64,000 nucleotides of DNA from assembly GCF_001439915.1 (NCBI RefSeq), contig NZ_LMBW01000013.1, forward strand, positions 1,527 through 65,526. Direction: 5' to 3'. Position numbers and translations under genes: made by a program. Numbering within the stretch: the first letter of the stretch is position 1; the number at the start of each line of letters is the position of its first letter. Source of the DNA: Fredinandcohnia humi (GTDB taxonomy: Bacteria > Bacillota > Bacilli > Bacillales > Bacillaceae_L). Positions 9,120 through 18,487 of the stretch are shown piece after piece. Below the pieces are notes generated by a model. It was not told where the DNA came from and searched no databases. It saw only the letters and a list, made by a program, of their open reading frames with translations.

Positions 9120-10577
9120 CTATTCCACCATAATATCCTCTATGTTTTTCTTGTTACGCTTCTTATACCATTCCCAAATCGTCCAGCACTCTGATTCGTT
9201 CAGATCCCTTACTTCAAACCTTTTGCCTCCAATTGAAGCTTTAACCGAGGTTTTTATAGAACTGAGGTCTTTTTTTCGTTGAAGGAATGATTGCTTCTTG
9301 TCCATCGACTGTATTCGTTTTTTATGATGAAAAACAGTTATTTTACTAAAAAAGCGAAATTGCAATGTTAGCTGATCATTAACGATACTCCAGCCCGCTA
9401 CTTTATAGCGACTATAGCCCAAGGTTGCCCCAATTGGTAAAAGGAGCATACCTAAATAGCCCCACGAACTAAAGTAATAGGATAAAATGATAATTATTAG
9501 CACGAGTGGTATGAAAGGCAACAACCCCCTAACCATATATCTCCACTTTGCCTTTGCTGGAACATGATTTTCAACCTCTTGCATCTGGTAATCAGGAACA
9601 AAATGCTGTAATAAATCATTAATGGCCGTTTTTTTGACTAATGGAAAAAGCACTGTTGAAAAATCTTCCCCTTTATCAAGCGAGCCACCGGCACTTTCTA
9701 TGTACACCGTTGCATATCCTAACGGCTGCCTAATTAAGTTCTCACCAATGCGAATGGCCTGTATTCGCGTTAACGGAATGGTTGTCTGCTTTTTTTCAAT
9801 CAAGCCTCTTGTAATATATAATTCATCATCGCGTTTTTCAACTGTAAAATTGGCATAGCGTAATGACATGATTAAAATGCCGACAAACCATGAGATAAAC
9901 AAGAACAATGCGATTAATACTATGATATAGATTAATAACGATAGACTTACATATTTTTCAATCGTGTTATATAACTTTTCAAATGGTAAGTATTCTGCAA
10001 ATTGGCTCAGGAATGCCAGAACACCGGAGATGACAATTCCGATTCCACCAGACGTGGAAGCTAGAACTAGTAACTCCTTAGATGTAATTTGATAGGTGAT
10101 CCTAGTATGCTGTAAGTTCGATTCTTCTTCCTGTTGGCTTTTTGAATGGGATAAAGCCTCACGTAATTGATTGGCTTCCTCTTCTTTGATGGCTGTTAAA
10201 ACCGCCTCAGCCTGCATACCCCCACCTGCTGTTTCCACCTGCAACTTAACCAATCCAAAAATCCGTTGAATAATGCCCGCCGATACGTCGATTGTTTGGA
10301 TTCGCTCAATTGGAATAAAACGTTTTTTTCGAATAAACACGCCGTATTCAATTCGCAATTCCCCATTTTCAATTCGATATGTATAGCGGTACCAATGTAA
10401 TATTCCGAATACTAACATTAAAAGGATAACGACAGCAGCGCCTAAAAAATAATACTTCCCAAACGAATCGCCTGGTCCTATAAAAAAAATAAAAATAAAT
10501 GGGAGGAATAATTCCTTTAATTGCTTTAAGAAGCTAAGAAAGCCAGCAACCGGATGCATTCGACGTGGTTCAGACAT
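9120..10577 (-). CDS. ydbT: PH-domain (bPH2/DUF304) membrane protein YdbT
   Basis: The 485-residue protein carries several transmembrane pairs and repeated bacterial PH-like modules of the YdbS/YdbT type (RYTYRIENGELRIEYGVF, and YANFTVEKRDDELYITRGL followed by IPLTRIQAIRI). I chose the ATG giving MSEPRRMHP, with AAGGGTGG 9 nt upstream; two earlier ATGs (10580, 10586) are possible. It overlaps ydbS by 8 nt, which implies translational coupling. In B. subtilis YdbS and YdbT protect against bacteriocins such as amylocyclicin. Here that role is inferred from homology. Confidence 0.88.
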   Translation of the reverse strand: MSEPRRMHPVAGFLSFLKQLKELFLPFIFIFFIGPGDSFGKYYFLGAAVVILLMLVFGILHWYRYTYRIENGELRIEYGVFIRKKRFIPIERIQTIDVSAGIIQRIFGLVKLQVETAGGGMQAEAVLTAIKEEEANQLREALSHSKSQQEEESNLQHTRITYQITSKELLVLASTSGGIGIVISGVLAFLSQFAEYLPFEKLYNTIEKYVSLSLLIYIIVLIALFLFISWFVGILIMSLRYANFTVEKRDDELYITRGLIEKKQTTIPLTRIQAIRIGENLIRQPLGYATVYIESAGGSLDKGEDFSTVLFPLVKKTAINDLLQHFVPDYQMQEVENHVPAKAKWRYMVRGLLPFIPLVLIIIILSYYFSSWGYLGMLLLPIGATLGYSRYKVAGWSIVNDQLTLQFRFFSKITVFHHKKRIQSMDKKQSFLQRKKDLSSIKTSVKASIGGKRFEVRDLNESECWTIWEWYKKRNKKNIEDIMVE

Positions 10578-11049
10578 CATCTTCATCCACCCTTGCTAAT
10601 CTTGAAATTGAATCACGCAATTGATCAGCTTCCTCTAAATCAAGTGCAGGTATTGTATGGATAGTTGCTGCTGTTGAAATCGTAACGGATGCCAAATGAT
10701 GTTTGCGAAGCAATGGACCTTGCTGTGTATCAACGTGTTGAACGCGGTTCATTGGGATAATCGTTCTTTTTACGATTAATACACCACGTTGAAGATCAAT
10801 TTCATGTTCATGTACCTCATATCTCCAACGCTTCCATTTTAACTTAGGTAAAATGAAAATCGTCAAAATCGATTCAAGAATCGATAGGATAAGTAAGATT
10901 GTAAAAACCAAAAATGTCCAATCAAAAATAATCGTTAGGACTAGAACGGCAATTGTAACAATCCAACCAATCATAGATGTGATGCTTGCAGCTGTTTTCC
11001 ATACCGTTAAGGCACGTTTACTAATCCGATTCTTTGGAATATCTCTCAT
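10570..11049 (-). CDS. ydbS: PH-domain (bPH2) membrane protein YdbS
   Basis: The 159-residue protein has two adjacent membrane helices near the N terminus and one PH-like module (YEVHEHEIDLQRGVLIVKR, TIIPMNRVQHVDTQQGPL). I used the start giving MRDIPKNRIS, which matches the YdbS start and length; a second ATG lies one codon upstream, and an in-frame GTG at 11070 is less likely. It is the first gene of a two-gene unit with ydbT, and the two proteins probably act together in the membrane. Confidence 0.9.
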   Translation of the reverse strand: MRDIPKNRISKRALTVWKTAASITSMIGWIVTIAVLVLTIIFDWTFLVFTILLILSILESILTIFILPKLKWKRWRYEVHEHEIDLQRGVLIVKRTIIPMNRVQHVDTQQGPLLRKHHLASVTISTAATIHTIPALDLEEADQLRDSISRLARVDEDDV

Positions 11050-11123
11050 CATCCAACCAACCTTTCCCACGTTGGAATATTTTTCATATCAATCTTATAA
11101 GTATAAATGATTTTGTGCAATAA

Positions 11124-11157
11124 AAAAACAGCGCACTTTATATTGTGCACTGTTTTT
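11124..11157. terminator. Terminator downstream of cshA
   Basis: AAACAGCGCAC pairs with GTGCACTGTTT (one mismatch), with A and T runs on either side, so it can work on both strands. It separates cshA from ydbS. Confidence 0.8.
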
Positions 11158-11191
11158 ACTAATCAGGGGGTTATCCCCCAACCGAATAAGG

Positions 11192-12703
11192 TTAACTTTC
11201 GTTTTTACGGAAGTTGCCGCGACGATTGCTAGATGAAGAAGAAGGACGATTTCCGCCTGATCCTTGGCGACCGCCATTTCCACGTCCGCGATCTCGTCCA
11301 CCCTCGCGTCCGCCTTTATAGCGTCCACGGTCACGTCCACCACTACGGTTATTATCACGGTTATCTCTTTTCACACGAACTGGTGCTTCTTCGGTAAGCT
11401 TGATTGGTGTTGCATCTGGCTCTTTTGTCATTAACTTAATTGCAGCCGCAACAACGGAAACTGAATCATGCTCATCTAAAAGCTCTTCAGCAATTCGAGT
11501 ATAGTATGATAAATTATTAGCCTCGATTGTGGAAACGATTTTTTCCATCGTGATTTTTTGTTGACCTTCTAAAGCCTCATCTAAAGTTGGCGGCTTCATT
11601 TTGTCCATTTTACGTTTTGTTGTATTTTCAACATTTTTAAGTTGGCCAATTTCACGAGGTGTAACGAAAGTCATCGCCATACCATTTTTCCCTGCACGAC
11701 CTGTACGCCCGATACGGTGCACGTAGCTTTCAGGGTCTTGCGGAATATCAAAGTTATAAACATGTGTTACTCCAGAAATATCTAGACCACGTGCTGCCAC
11801 ATCGGTTGCAACTAATACTTCAATCGATCCTTCTTTAAATTTACGTAAGACAGAAATTCGTTTTGCCTGGGTAAGGTCACCATGAATTCCTTCTGCAGCA
11901 TAGCCTCTTAAAGTTAATGCTTCAGAAAGCTCATCCACGCGACGCTTAGTACGTCCAAAGATAATCGCTAGTTCTGGTGACTGAATATCTAATAAACGAG
12001 TTAACACATCAAACTTATTCTTTTCTTGGACTTCTAAGTAGTACTGTTGAATATTCGGTACAGTCATTTCTTTTGTTTTTACTTTTACAACTTTCGGGTC
12101 TTTCATAAAACGCTCAGCAATACGTTGGATTGGTCCTGGCATTGTTGCAGAGAAAAGTAAAGTTTGTCTCTCATCAGGTACACCCTTTAAGATTGCCTCA
12201 ATATCCTCAATAAAGCCCATGTTCAACATTTCATCCGCTTCATCAAGCACCACTGTTTTTACATTTTGGAGCTTAAGTGTTTTACGGTTGATATGGTCGA
12301 TAACACGACCTGGTGTACCAACAATAATATGTGGATATTTTTTAAGTGAACGTATTTGGCGGGAAATGTCCTGACCCCCGTAGATTGGTAAAATACGGAC
12401 ACGATTGAATTGACCTATTTTGTTGAGCTCTTCCGCTACCTGTATTGCAAGCTCACGAGTTGGTGCAATGACAATTCCTTGAATATTATCGTTCTTTATA
12501 TCCACATTTTCGATAAGCGGAATTCCAAATGCGGCTGTTTTTCCTGTTCCTGTTTGGGCTTGACCAATTACGTCAGACCCACCTAGAGCTAATGGAATCG
12601 TTTGTGCTTGAATTGGAGTTGCTTCCTCAAACCCCATCTTGCTAATCGATTTCATTAAATTTTCACTAATTCCTAGTTCGTTAAATGTTGCCAATTTTTT
12701 CAT
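11192..12703 (-). CDS. cshA: DEAD-box ATP-dependent RNA helicase CshA
   Basis: The 503-residue protein has all helicase motifs: Q motif near residue 30, AQTGTGKT (49-56), PTRELA, DEAD (154-157), SAT (185-187) and [10 protein letters not shown] (about 324). A basic, glycine-rich RGG-like tail (from about 440) should bind RNA. CshA unwinds structured RNA in cold adaptation and ribosome biogenesis and associates with the RNA degradosome. The order murF–cshA–ydbS is conserved with B. subtilis. A long untranslated region with a family A repeat and a probable small RNA precedes it. Confidence 0.95.
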   Translation of the reverse strand: MKKLATFNELGISENLMKSISKMGFEEATPIQAQTIPLALGGSDVIGQAQTGTGKTAAFGIPLIENVDIKNDNIQGIVIAPTRELAIQVAEELNKIGQFNRVRILPIYGGQDISRQIRSLKKYPHIIVGTPGRVIDHINRKTLKLQNVKTVVLDEADEMLNMGFIEDIEAILKGVPDERQTLLFSATMPGPIQRIAERFMKDPKVVKVKTKEMTVPNIQQYYLEVQEKNKFDVLTRLLDIQSPELAIIFGRTKRRVDELSEALTLRGYAAEGIHGDLTQAKRISVLRKFKEGSIEVLVATDVAARGLDISGVTHVYNFDIPQDPESYVHRIGRTGRAGKNGMAMTFVTPREIGQLKNVENTTKRKMDKMKPPTLDEALEGQQKITMEKIVSTIEANNLSYYTRIAEELLDEHDSVSVVAAAIKLMTKEPDATPIKLTEEAPVRVKRDNRDNNRSGGRDRGRYKGGREGGRDRGRGNGGRQGSGGNRPSSSSSNRRGNFRKNES

Positions 12704-12896
12704 ACTCCTTTTGCTAATCTATTTGTACAATGACAAATTGACTATTTAGACGTCGAAATCTGTATAGACACTGGGCTTACGCCTCGAAAAAATCGTTTTT
12801 AAGCTGGATACAAATTTTGTATCATGATCGCAAAACCTACACATGATGATGTATGCGTAAGGTAGGAATCTGCCTAGTATTTATAGTAGACCAGAA

Positions 12897-13028
12897 ATCA
12901 AATGCGCCTTAGCGTATTTGCGCCCGATTTTTTTCGAGCATGCTCGAAAAGTTTCCTTTGAAAAATCGTGGCATCCGCCGGAGGCTTACTTTATTCAGCT
13001 GGGGTTATAATCCCAGCTGAATAAAGTT
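12897..13028 (-). repeat. Family A structured repeat, copy A3
   Basis: In this reverse copy, on the minus strand, AACTTTATTCAGCTGGG pairs with CCCAGCTGAATAAAGT, followed by the GCCTCCGGCGGATGCCACG core, the CGAGC hairpin and a CAAATACGC…GCGCATTTGAT end. The 3' end is 193 nt before the cshA start codon. The remaining 12704-12896 sequence is cshA leader with no clear element. Confidence 0.85.
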
Positions 13029-13039
13029 GAGTTCTGCTT

Positions 13040-13080
13040 AAAAAAAGGACATTTTCCGTAAAGTAACGGAAGTAATGCCC
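13040..13080 (-). terminator. Intrinsic terminator of the putative ncRNA
   Basis: A two-part stem (GGGCAT/ATGTCC, TTCCGT/ACGGAA) is followed by an uninterrupted T run on the minus strand. No protein-coding gene ends here on that strand, so it must end an untranslated transcript. Confidence 0.75.
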
Positions 13081-13305
13081 TCAAGGTTCACGTCCAAAAA
13101 GTTAATAAAAGGGCGTTATTCGATAAATTCATACATACCAAGCCCCTTTTAACACTGTAGTTGTTATCTTACCACTACAATTAGCGAAATGCAATAAAGT
13201 GAAAATTCGCTTAGCGAGTTCATCAACATACATGTGATACTAGCAGTAAATTTATCCCTATAGGAATTTTTTGGAAACCCCAAAAAGGGGCTTACTGCTT
13301 TGTTA
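13040..13305 (-). ncRNA. Putative structured non-coding RNA upstream of cshA, with terminator
   Basis: Read on the minus strand from about 13305, the sequence forms successive helices: AGCAGTAA/TTACTGCT (8 bp, 13242-13299) enclosing AACCCC/GGGG-type pairing; CTCGC/GCGAA-type pairing (13184-13219); GTAGT/ACTAC (13157-13178); and AAAAGGG/CCCTTTT (13107-13150). It ends in a strong hairpin (GGGCAT/ATGTCC and TTCCGT/ACGGAA, 13047-13080) followed by eight T. No convincing reading frame or recognised RNA family fits. It could be a trans-acting RNA or an attenuating leader of cshA. I found no good promoter. Confidence 0.5.
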
Positions 13306-13556
13306 GTGTAGGGTTTAGTCAATTTGTCAGCCTTCAATTAGTATAGACATTCTCTTTCTGATTCATGTAAAAATGTATCTGCCTCATTAAATAGTTTATC
13401 CTGGTCCTCCCCATAACAAACATGATGCTTTGCACATGGTGAGATAAGGAATTTTTTTCAAAGTAAAAATACTTTTGAAATAATTGTAATGTTTTTGTAA
13501 CATTTCTCATTTTCAAACGTACTAATATGTAAGAAGTATTTTTAGGAGGTTTTAAA

Positions 13557-13661
13557 ATGGACAAGCTTTTCAATGAAAACACAGACTTTATGAAAGAACT
13601 ATTTGCATACTCCTTCGGAATTTTACTAACTATGTTAATTATCCTGCCATTTATCAACTAG
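13557..13661 (+). CDS. Small hydrophobic protein, 34 residues, unknown
   Basis: The frame starts MDKLFNENTDFMKELFAYSF and continues with one hydrophobic stretch (GILLTMLIILPFI), so a single-pass membrane peptide is likely. TAGGAGGT lies 7 nt before the ATG, and a perfect-looking terminator follows the stop codon directly, which together make it a real gene. I do not recognise the family. It stands alone between murF and the putative RNA on the opposite strand. Confidence 0.7.
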   Translation: MDKLFNENTDFMKELFAYSFGILLTMLIILPFIN

Positions 13662-13694
13662 AAAAGCCCGGCACCCGACGCCGAGCTTTTTCTT
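13662..13694 (+). terminator. Terminator of the 34-residue membrane peptide gene
   Basis: AAAGCCCGGC pairs with GCCGAGCTTT, followed by TTTTCTT. The stem starts right at the stop codon. Confidence 0.85.
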
Positions 13695-13698
13695 ATTT

Positions 13699-13873
13699 GT
13701 CCAGCTTCAGCGACTAGAAATTCGAGAAACTTCACCTCCTCCTTCAGAGGTAAAAAGCACCTCTGAGTCAGAGCCTCCGACGCACAGGAAGTGCTAGTGC
13801 TGACTTAGCCACAGGACGTGGCGATCTAAGTCGGCCAGTTTCCTCATTTCTAGGCGAGTCGCTTCAGCTTTTC
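13699..13873 (-). repeat. Family B dispersed repeat, copy B1, with the GCCACAGGACGTGGC module
   Basis: The ends form an imperfect inverted repeat: GTCCAGCTTCAGCGACTAGAAAT on one side and ATTTCTAGGCGAGTCGCTTCAGC on the other (given here in part). The interior holds a CAGAGGT/ACCTCTG hairpin and a double hairpin with GCCACAGGACGTGGC. This type of 'agctccagcgcc…gcgctt' element is widespread in Bacillus intergenic DNA. It directly abuts the murF stop codon. Confidence 0.7.
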
Positions 13874-15247
13874 TTACTTTTTGAAGGCAAAGATAACTTC
13901 CTCAAGTTTCATTCCTCTTGAGCCCTTAACTAAAAGGATATCCCCTTCTGATAATAAATTTCGTAATGCTTCGATTAATTTCTCTTTATCTTGATACGCA
14001 AAGACTCGGTCTTGCGGGAACTGCTCCTTTGCACCGCTGGCGACATGCTCGCCCAATGCTCCATATGTGAACACATAGTCAACCTTGTCAGGCTGAATGA
14101 AGCGACCCACTTCTTCGTGAAATTCAATTTCTTTGTCACCTAGCTCTAGCATGTCACCTAAGACGATGATTTTTTTACCTGAAGTTTGTAAATCATGAAC
14201 TAAACTAATTGCAGCCTTCATCGATAACGGACTTGCATTATAGGCATCATTAATTAATTTCGTCCCTTCTATACCTTCAATTAATTCAAGTCTCATATTC
14301 GTGATTTTAATTTGTTTTAAACCATTTTCGATATTGTCCCAGGATAATCCGAAATGGCGGGCAACAGCAATCGCAGCCAGCGCATTATTCACATTATGTT
14401 TTCCGAGGACTGGCACGTAAAATTCTTTCTTTACCTGCTCGTTAATTGAAAAATAGGTGCCCTCGTTTTCCTGTTTAATCGTAAGCGGGTATAGGTCGTT
14501 TTTCCCTGATTCACCAAAGGTAGTCGTTTGTATATCCATTGGTTTAACACGCTCTTTTAAAAGAGGTTCGTCCCCGTGGTAAATGAATAAGCCCTTTTTT
14601 GATAATCCGTCAACGATTTCAAGCTTTGCCTCTGCGATTCCTTCGCGAGAGCCAAGGTCAAGCATGTGGGATTCACCAATGTTGGTGATAACAGCCACAT
14701 CAGGACGGGCTAAAAGGGTAAGAAATTCGATTTCTCCTCGTGCACTCATCCCCATTTCCAGTACTGCTATTTCTGTATCCTCTTTTAAACGTAAAATGGT
14801 GAGGGGTAAGCCAATATGGTTATTCAGATTTCCTTCTGTTTTTTGGACCTTCATAGTAGTAGATAAAACAGCCGTCACCATATCCTTCGTTGTTGTTTTT
14901 CCATTACTTCCAGTAATTCCAACGACTTTTATCGAAAGCTCATCACGGTAGCTTTTTGCAAGGGTCTGAAGAGCTTTTAATGTGTCTTTTACATAAATGA
15001 CAGGGATTTTCTGTGGCGGGTTTGGCTGATCATAGCCCCATAGAACTGCCGCTGCACCATTTTTAATTGCCGTATCCACAAATTGATGACCATTAAAGGT
15101 GTCACCGATGATGGGTATGTACAGATTTCCTAGTGAGATGGTTCTTGTATCGATGGATACACCTTCAATCACGACATCATTGTATTGCGGGTCGAGATTT
15201 CCGCCTTTTGCCATTTGTGCGATTTGGGCTAGAGTCTTTTTTATCAC
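13874..15247 (-). CDS. murF: UDP-N-acetylmuramoyl-tripeptide–D-alanyl-D-alanine ligase
   Basis: This 457-residue Mur ligase adds D-Ala-D-Ala to the UDP-MurNAc tripeptide. The ATP-binding loop GITGSNGKTTTKD (110-122), ITNIGESHMLDLGS and the C-terminal domain NDAYNASPLSMKAA are all typical. It follows ddl, which makes its dipeptide substrate. A hairpin in the 62-nt gap may partly separate the two. Length and motifs are intact. Confidence 0.96.
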   Translation of the reverse strand: MIKKTLAQIAQMAKGGNLDPQYNDVVIEGVSIDTRTISLGNLYIPIIGDTFNGHQFVDTAIKNGAAAVLWGYDQPNPPQKIPVIYVKDTLKALQTLAKSYRDELSIKVVGITGSNGKTTTKDMVTAVLSTTMKVQKTEGNLNNHIGLPLTILRLKEDTEIAVLEMGMSARGEIEFLTLLARPDVAVITNIGESHMLDLGSREGIAEAKLEIVDGLSKKGLFIYHGDEPLLKERVKPMDIQTTTFGESGKNDLYPLTIKQENEGTYFSINEQVKKEFYVPVLGKHNVNNALAAIAVARHFGLSWDNIENGLKQIKITNMRLELIEGIEGTKLINDAYNASPLSMKAAISLVHDLQTSGKKIIVLGDMLELGDKEIEFHEEVGRFIQPDKVDYVFTYGALGEHVASGAKEQFPQDRVFAYQDKEKLIEALRNLLSEGDILLVKGSRGMKLEEVIFAFKK

Positions 15248-15268
15248 GAGGTTCTCCCCTTTTCATAA

Positions 15269-15302
15269 AGAAACACTATTCAAAAGGAAGAATAGTGTTT
15301 CT
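15269..15302 (-). terminator. Hairpin between ddl and murF
   Basis: AGAAACACTATTC and GAATAGTGTTTCT form a perfect 13-bp stem with an 8-nt loop. The T run on the minus strand is short, so it may be a weak terminator or a processing site rather than a full stop. Confidence 0.55.
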
Positions 15303-15309
15303 AATTGTT

Positions 15310-16395
15310 TTAAATGGTGAATTTGATTGTTTGTTTTTCCGTATGGCGCTCGATTGCAAGCCCAACTAATTTTTCAATAAGCTCCGGATAACTAACACCG
15401 GCCTCCTGCCATAATAACGGAAACATGCTAAATGGTGTAAATCCGGGCATAGTATTGACTTCATTAATGATGACTTTTCCTTCTTTCGTTAAGAAGAAAT
15501 CCGCTCTTACTAACCCCGAGCAATCAAGGGATTTGAATGCTTTGATTGCCTCATTTTTGACGGTTTCATATTGCTCATCTGTAATATCCGCAGGAATAAT
15601 AAGGGCCGTATCACCATCTTCATATTTTGCTTTGTAATCGTAAAAATCCTTCTTCGGCACGATTTCACCAACAACAGAACAGCTTGGATTGTCATTTCCG
15701 AGGACACCGATTTCGATTTCACGGCCAATGATCGCCTCTTCAATGATGACTTTGCGGTCAAACATGAATGCTTCTTCAAACGCTTTTTCAAGGGTTTCGC
15801 GATTTGTCGCTTTGCTAATACCAACGCTTGAACCAAGGTTTGCAGGCTTTACAAAGCATGGATAACCAAGTTCTTCTTCAACCTTTGCATAAGCTTCTTC
15901 CGGATTTTGCTTCCATTCACTTCGAATATAGGAAACATATTTTGCTTGAAGCAGCCCCACTTGGCCAAAAATGTTTTTCATAATTACTTTATCCATACCC
16001 GCTGATGAAGCAAGTACACCGTTACCGACATATGGAATATTGACTAGCTCAAGCAGCCCTTGAACAGTTCCGTCCTCACCGTTTGGTCCATGCAATAATG
16101 GGAATATCACATCAATTGTTTCCTGTTGTTCAGATTGCTGTGCAGGAAAGAGTTCCGCATTTAAAGAAACAGGTGAAATTGGGGTTCCCGCTTCTTTCAG
16201 AATTAGTTTCTTTACGTCATCAACAGGACCTGTCAATTGGTTTCCGCGAATCCATTTGCCGTCTTCCGATATATAAATGGGATGAATATCATATTTTGAG
16301 TGATCTAATGCTTTGATTACAGCTAATGCAGTTTGCAAGGAAACCTTATGCTCAGCTGATTTCCCTCCGTATAGCAAGCCTAGTTTGACTTTCAT
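15310..16395 (-). CDS. ddl: D-alanine–D-alanine ligase
   Basis: This 361-residue ATP-grasp enzyme joins two D-Ala. The signatures are [13 protein letters not shown] (8-20), [15 protein letters not shown] (99-113), the ATP-grasp region [16 protein letters not shown] and the metal site [17 protein letters not shown]-like segment ([16 protein letters not shown]). Together with Alr and MurF in the window it covers the D-Ala branch of peptidoglycan synthesis. It is the first gene of a ddl–murF pair. Confidence 0.96.
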   Translation of the reverse strand: MKVKLGLLYGGKSAEHKVSLQTALAVIKALDHSKYDIHPIYISEDGKWIRGNQLTGPVDDVKKLILKEAGTPISPVSLNAELFPAQQSEQQETIDVIFPLLHGPNGEDGTVQGLLELVNIPYVGNGVLASSAGMDKVIMKNIFGQVGLLQAKYVSYIRSEWKQNPEEAYAKVEEELGYPCFVKPANLGSSVGISKATNRETLEKAFEEAFMFDRKVIIEEAIIGREIEIGVLGNDNPSCSVVGEIVPKKDFYDYKAKYEDGDTALIIPADITDEQYETVKNEAIKAFKSLDCSGLVRADFFLTKEGKVIINEVNTMPGFTPFSMFPLLWQEAGVSYPELIEKLVGLAIERHTEKQTIKFTI

Positions 16396-16598
16396 AAGCT
16401 TCCTCCTAAAAATTTCGTATACATTTTATTGTAACATTTACGCCTTTATATTATATATCAATTACATAACATTTCTATAATTTATTACATCCGTCTAGAA
16501 ATGTGTCTGTCTAGGCTTGTACCTTAATTTTGGATTTATGAAATGCGGTGGCGGGAAGATTTTGAGCAGTAACGGTGGAATCAATATACTCTGAATCC

Positions 16599-16718
16599 GG
16601 GAATTGCGCCTTCACACAATAATTGCGCTTTATTTCGGATAATTGCGCTTTACCGGGCCGGAATTGCGCTTTATTTTAAATAATTGCGCCTTCAACAGTA
16701 ATAATTGCGCTTTACGGG
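16599..16718. repeat. Family E array E1: six AATTGCGC(C/T)TT units
   Basis: Six copies of the word AATTGCGC(C/T)TT, mostly preceded by ATA, are spaced 19-24 nt apart between the terminator of the CNNM gene and the ddl start. The spacers differ in sequence. The rest of the 16396-16771 gap is A+T-rich ddl leader and the terminator. Confidence 0.85.
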
Positions 16719-16730
16719 TTTTCCGTCGTC

Positions 16731-16765
16731 AAAAAAAGCCATGACGAGTTATCGTCATGGCTTTT
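16731..16765 (-). terminator. Terminator of the CNNM/CBS membrane protein gene
   Basis: AAAAGCCATGACGA pairs with TCGTCATGGCTTTT around TAACT, followed by T residues on the minus strand. Confidence 0.9.
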
Positions 16766-16771
16766 GCATGT

Positions 16772-18115
16772 TTATTCTAGTGCGCTGGCACTTTGTCCAA
16801 TGGTGATGACATGTTCTTGTTGGATGATTTTTTTGATTTCAAGTGATTTGATATGGTGACCATCCATTTCCATGATTCTAAATTCATAATCCTCGTACGG
16901 AATTTTGTCACCAGGGTGGATGTCAATTTGCTCTGTTAAAACCCAACCACTAATCGTATCCACATCTGTATCATCAATTTGTAATCCAAACAGGTCGTTG
17001 ACTTCTCCGATTAGGACCTTACCATCCAAGATGGTGGTCGTATCATTAATTTTTTGAATGGCCGGTTTTTCATCGGTATCGAATTCATCGCGGATTTCCC
17101 CAACAATTTCTTCGATAATATCCTCAACCGTAACCAATCCAGAAGTTCCACCATATTCATCGATTAAAATCGCCATGTGAACGCGTTCTCTTTGCATTTT
17201 TGCTAATAATTGCTGAATTGGAATTGATTCAATCACATGGATAATCGGCCTTGTATAATCTGCAATTGTTTTTTCATTCGCACCCGTGCCTGTCACAACA
17301 TCAGTGAGTAGTTCCTTAAGGTTAATCAATCCGATAATATGGTCCTTATCTCCATCAACGACTGGATAACGAGTATACTTCTCACTCGTCATAATCGCTA
17401 CTATCTCTTGAACTGACTTATCCTTATCAAGGGCAATGATTTCAGTTCGAGGTACCATGATTTCCTTTGCCACGCGATCATCAAATTCAAAGATATTATT
17501 TACGTATTTATATTCAGACTGGTTAATTTCACCACTCTTATAGCTTTCAGATAAAATGAGGCGCAATTCCTCTTCTGTATGGGCAATGTCGTGTTCTGAT
17601 ATTCGCTTATAGCCGAATAGTCCAGTTAACAAACGAGCAGAGCCGTTTAATACCCAAATGAATGGGTACATCAATTTATAGAAAAAGATTAATGGTCTTG
17701 CAAAAAATACAGTAATTTTTTCTGCCTTTTGAATCGCGATCGTTTTCGGCGCAAGCTCCCCGACAACCACATGCAAAAACGTAATAATCAGGAAAGCTAA
17801 AGTGATTGATAAAGCAGTCGAAAATGAAGCCGGTATATTTAACATACCGAAGAACGGATGGAGTAACGCTTCAAATGTTGATTCCCCAAGAAAACCAAGC
17901 CCTAAAGCTGTTACTGTAATACCTAACTGACACGCTGATAGATATTCATCCAGGTTTGAGATGACGGTCTTAGCAGCAAATGCGTTTTTATTCCCTTCTT
18001 GTACGAGTTGGTCGATACGAGTACTTCTGATTTTCACAATCGCAAATTCCGACGCCACGAAAAAGGCAGTTAACGCAATCAAAATTGCAACCAAGACCAA
18101 ATTAAATATCTCCAA
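16772..18115 (-). CDS. HlyC/CorC (CNNM/TerC-type) family transporter with CBS domains
   Basis: The 447-residue protein has an N-terminal CNNM membrane domain (about residues 1-200, four hydrophobic segments), a CBS pair (about 210-335: VPRTEIIALD, RYPVVDGDKDHIIGLINLKELL, MAILIDEYGGTSGLVTVEDIIEEIVGEI) and a C-terminal CorC_HlyC domain (about 350-435). Bacillus relatives such as YhdP and MpfA are linked to magnesium efflux. The 'hemolysin' name is historical. Start is a TTG. It stands alone, ending at a strong terminator. Confidence 0.92.
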   Translation of the reverse strand: MEIFNLVLVAILIALTAFFVASEFAIVKIRSTRIDQLVQEGNKNAFAAKTVISNLDEYLSACQLGITVTALGLGFLGESTFEALLHPFFGMLNIPASFSTALSITLAFLIITFLHVVVGELAPKTIAIQKAEKITVFFARPLIFFYKLMYPFIWVLNGSARLLTGLFGYKRISEHDIAHTEEELRLILSESYKSGEINQSEYKYVNNIFEFDDRVAKEIMVPRTEIIALDKDKSVQEIVAIMTSEKYTRYPVVDGDKDHIIGLINLKELLTDVVTGTGANEKTIADYTRPIIHVIESIPIQQLLAKMQRERVHMAILIDEYGGTSGLVTVEDIIEEIVGEIRDEFDTDEKPAIQKINDTTTILDGKVLIGEVNDLFGLQIDDTDVDTISGWVLTEQIDIHPGDKIPYEDYEFRIMEMDGHHIKSLEIKKIIQQEHVITIGQSASALE

Positions 18116-18177
18116 ATAGTTTCCTTACACGCCCCGGGGCAAGTAAGGATTACACCTCCTAAATAGGTAAGTTTTTA

Positions 18178-18393
18178 GAGGATGTTCAAAAAGTGCGGTG
18201 AATATGACGCATCAAATTTCTTCGTTGGCTTGCTTCTGTGTTCCTCACGTATTAACTGCATACGCTCCGGTACTCGAAGCTGCACCGCCTTGAAATTTCA
18301 ACGCACAGGACGTGCTAGTGTCGACAATGCCACAGGACGTGGCGTTTTTGTCGACGCGGTCCTCTTCATCCTCCTTTTTGAATCCACACTTTA
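18178..18393. repeat. Family C dispersed repeat with the GCCACAGGACGTGGC module
   Basis: The ends form an imperfect inverted repeat (AGAGGATGTTCAAAAAG near 18178 and CTCCTTTTTGAATCC near 18378). The interior holds GCACAGGACGTGC and GCCACAGGACGTGGC hairpins flanked by GTCGAC copies. The same double hairpin occurs in B1 and in three family A copies. It fills most of the 18116-18487 gap; I see no gene there. Confidence 0.65.
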
Positions 18394-18487
18394 ATGTTAT
18401 TTATACAAAGTATTGATGATATTGATTTTTTATACTATAAGAATGAATTTTTATTCTGCAAGTTTCATAACTATAGGATTCTTTGTT

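Noticed and set aside
13340-13465. A minus-strand frame reading SPCAKHHVCYGEDQDKLFNE near its middle, which looks protein-like.
   Set aside because: It has no in-frame start codon (a TTG is one base out of frame across an A run) and no ribosome-binding site, so it cannot be supported as a gene. A sequencing error could hide a small gene here.
13334-13657. A 107-codon minus-strand open frame upstream of the putative ncRNA.
   Set aside because: It lies antisense to the well-signalled 34-residue gene, has no ribosome-binding site and has an unlikely composition.
18182-18394. A 70-codon plus-strand frame.
   Set aside because: It is a translation of the family C repeat.
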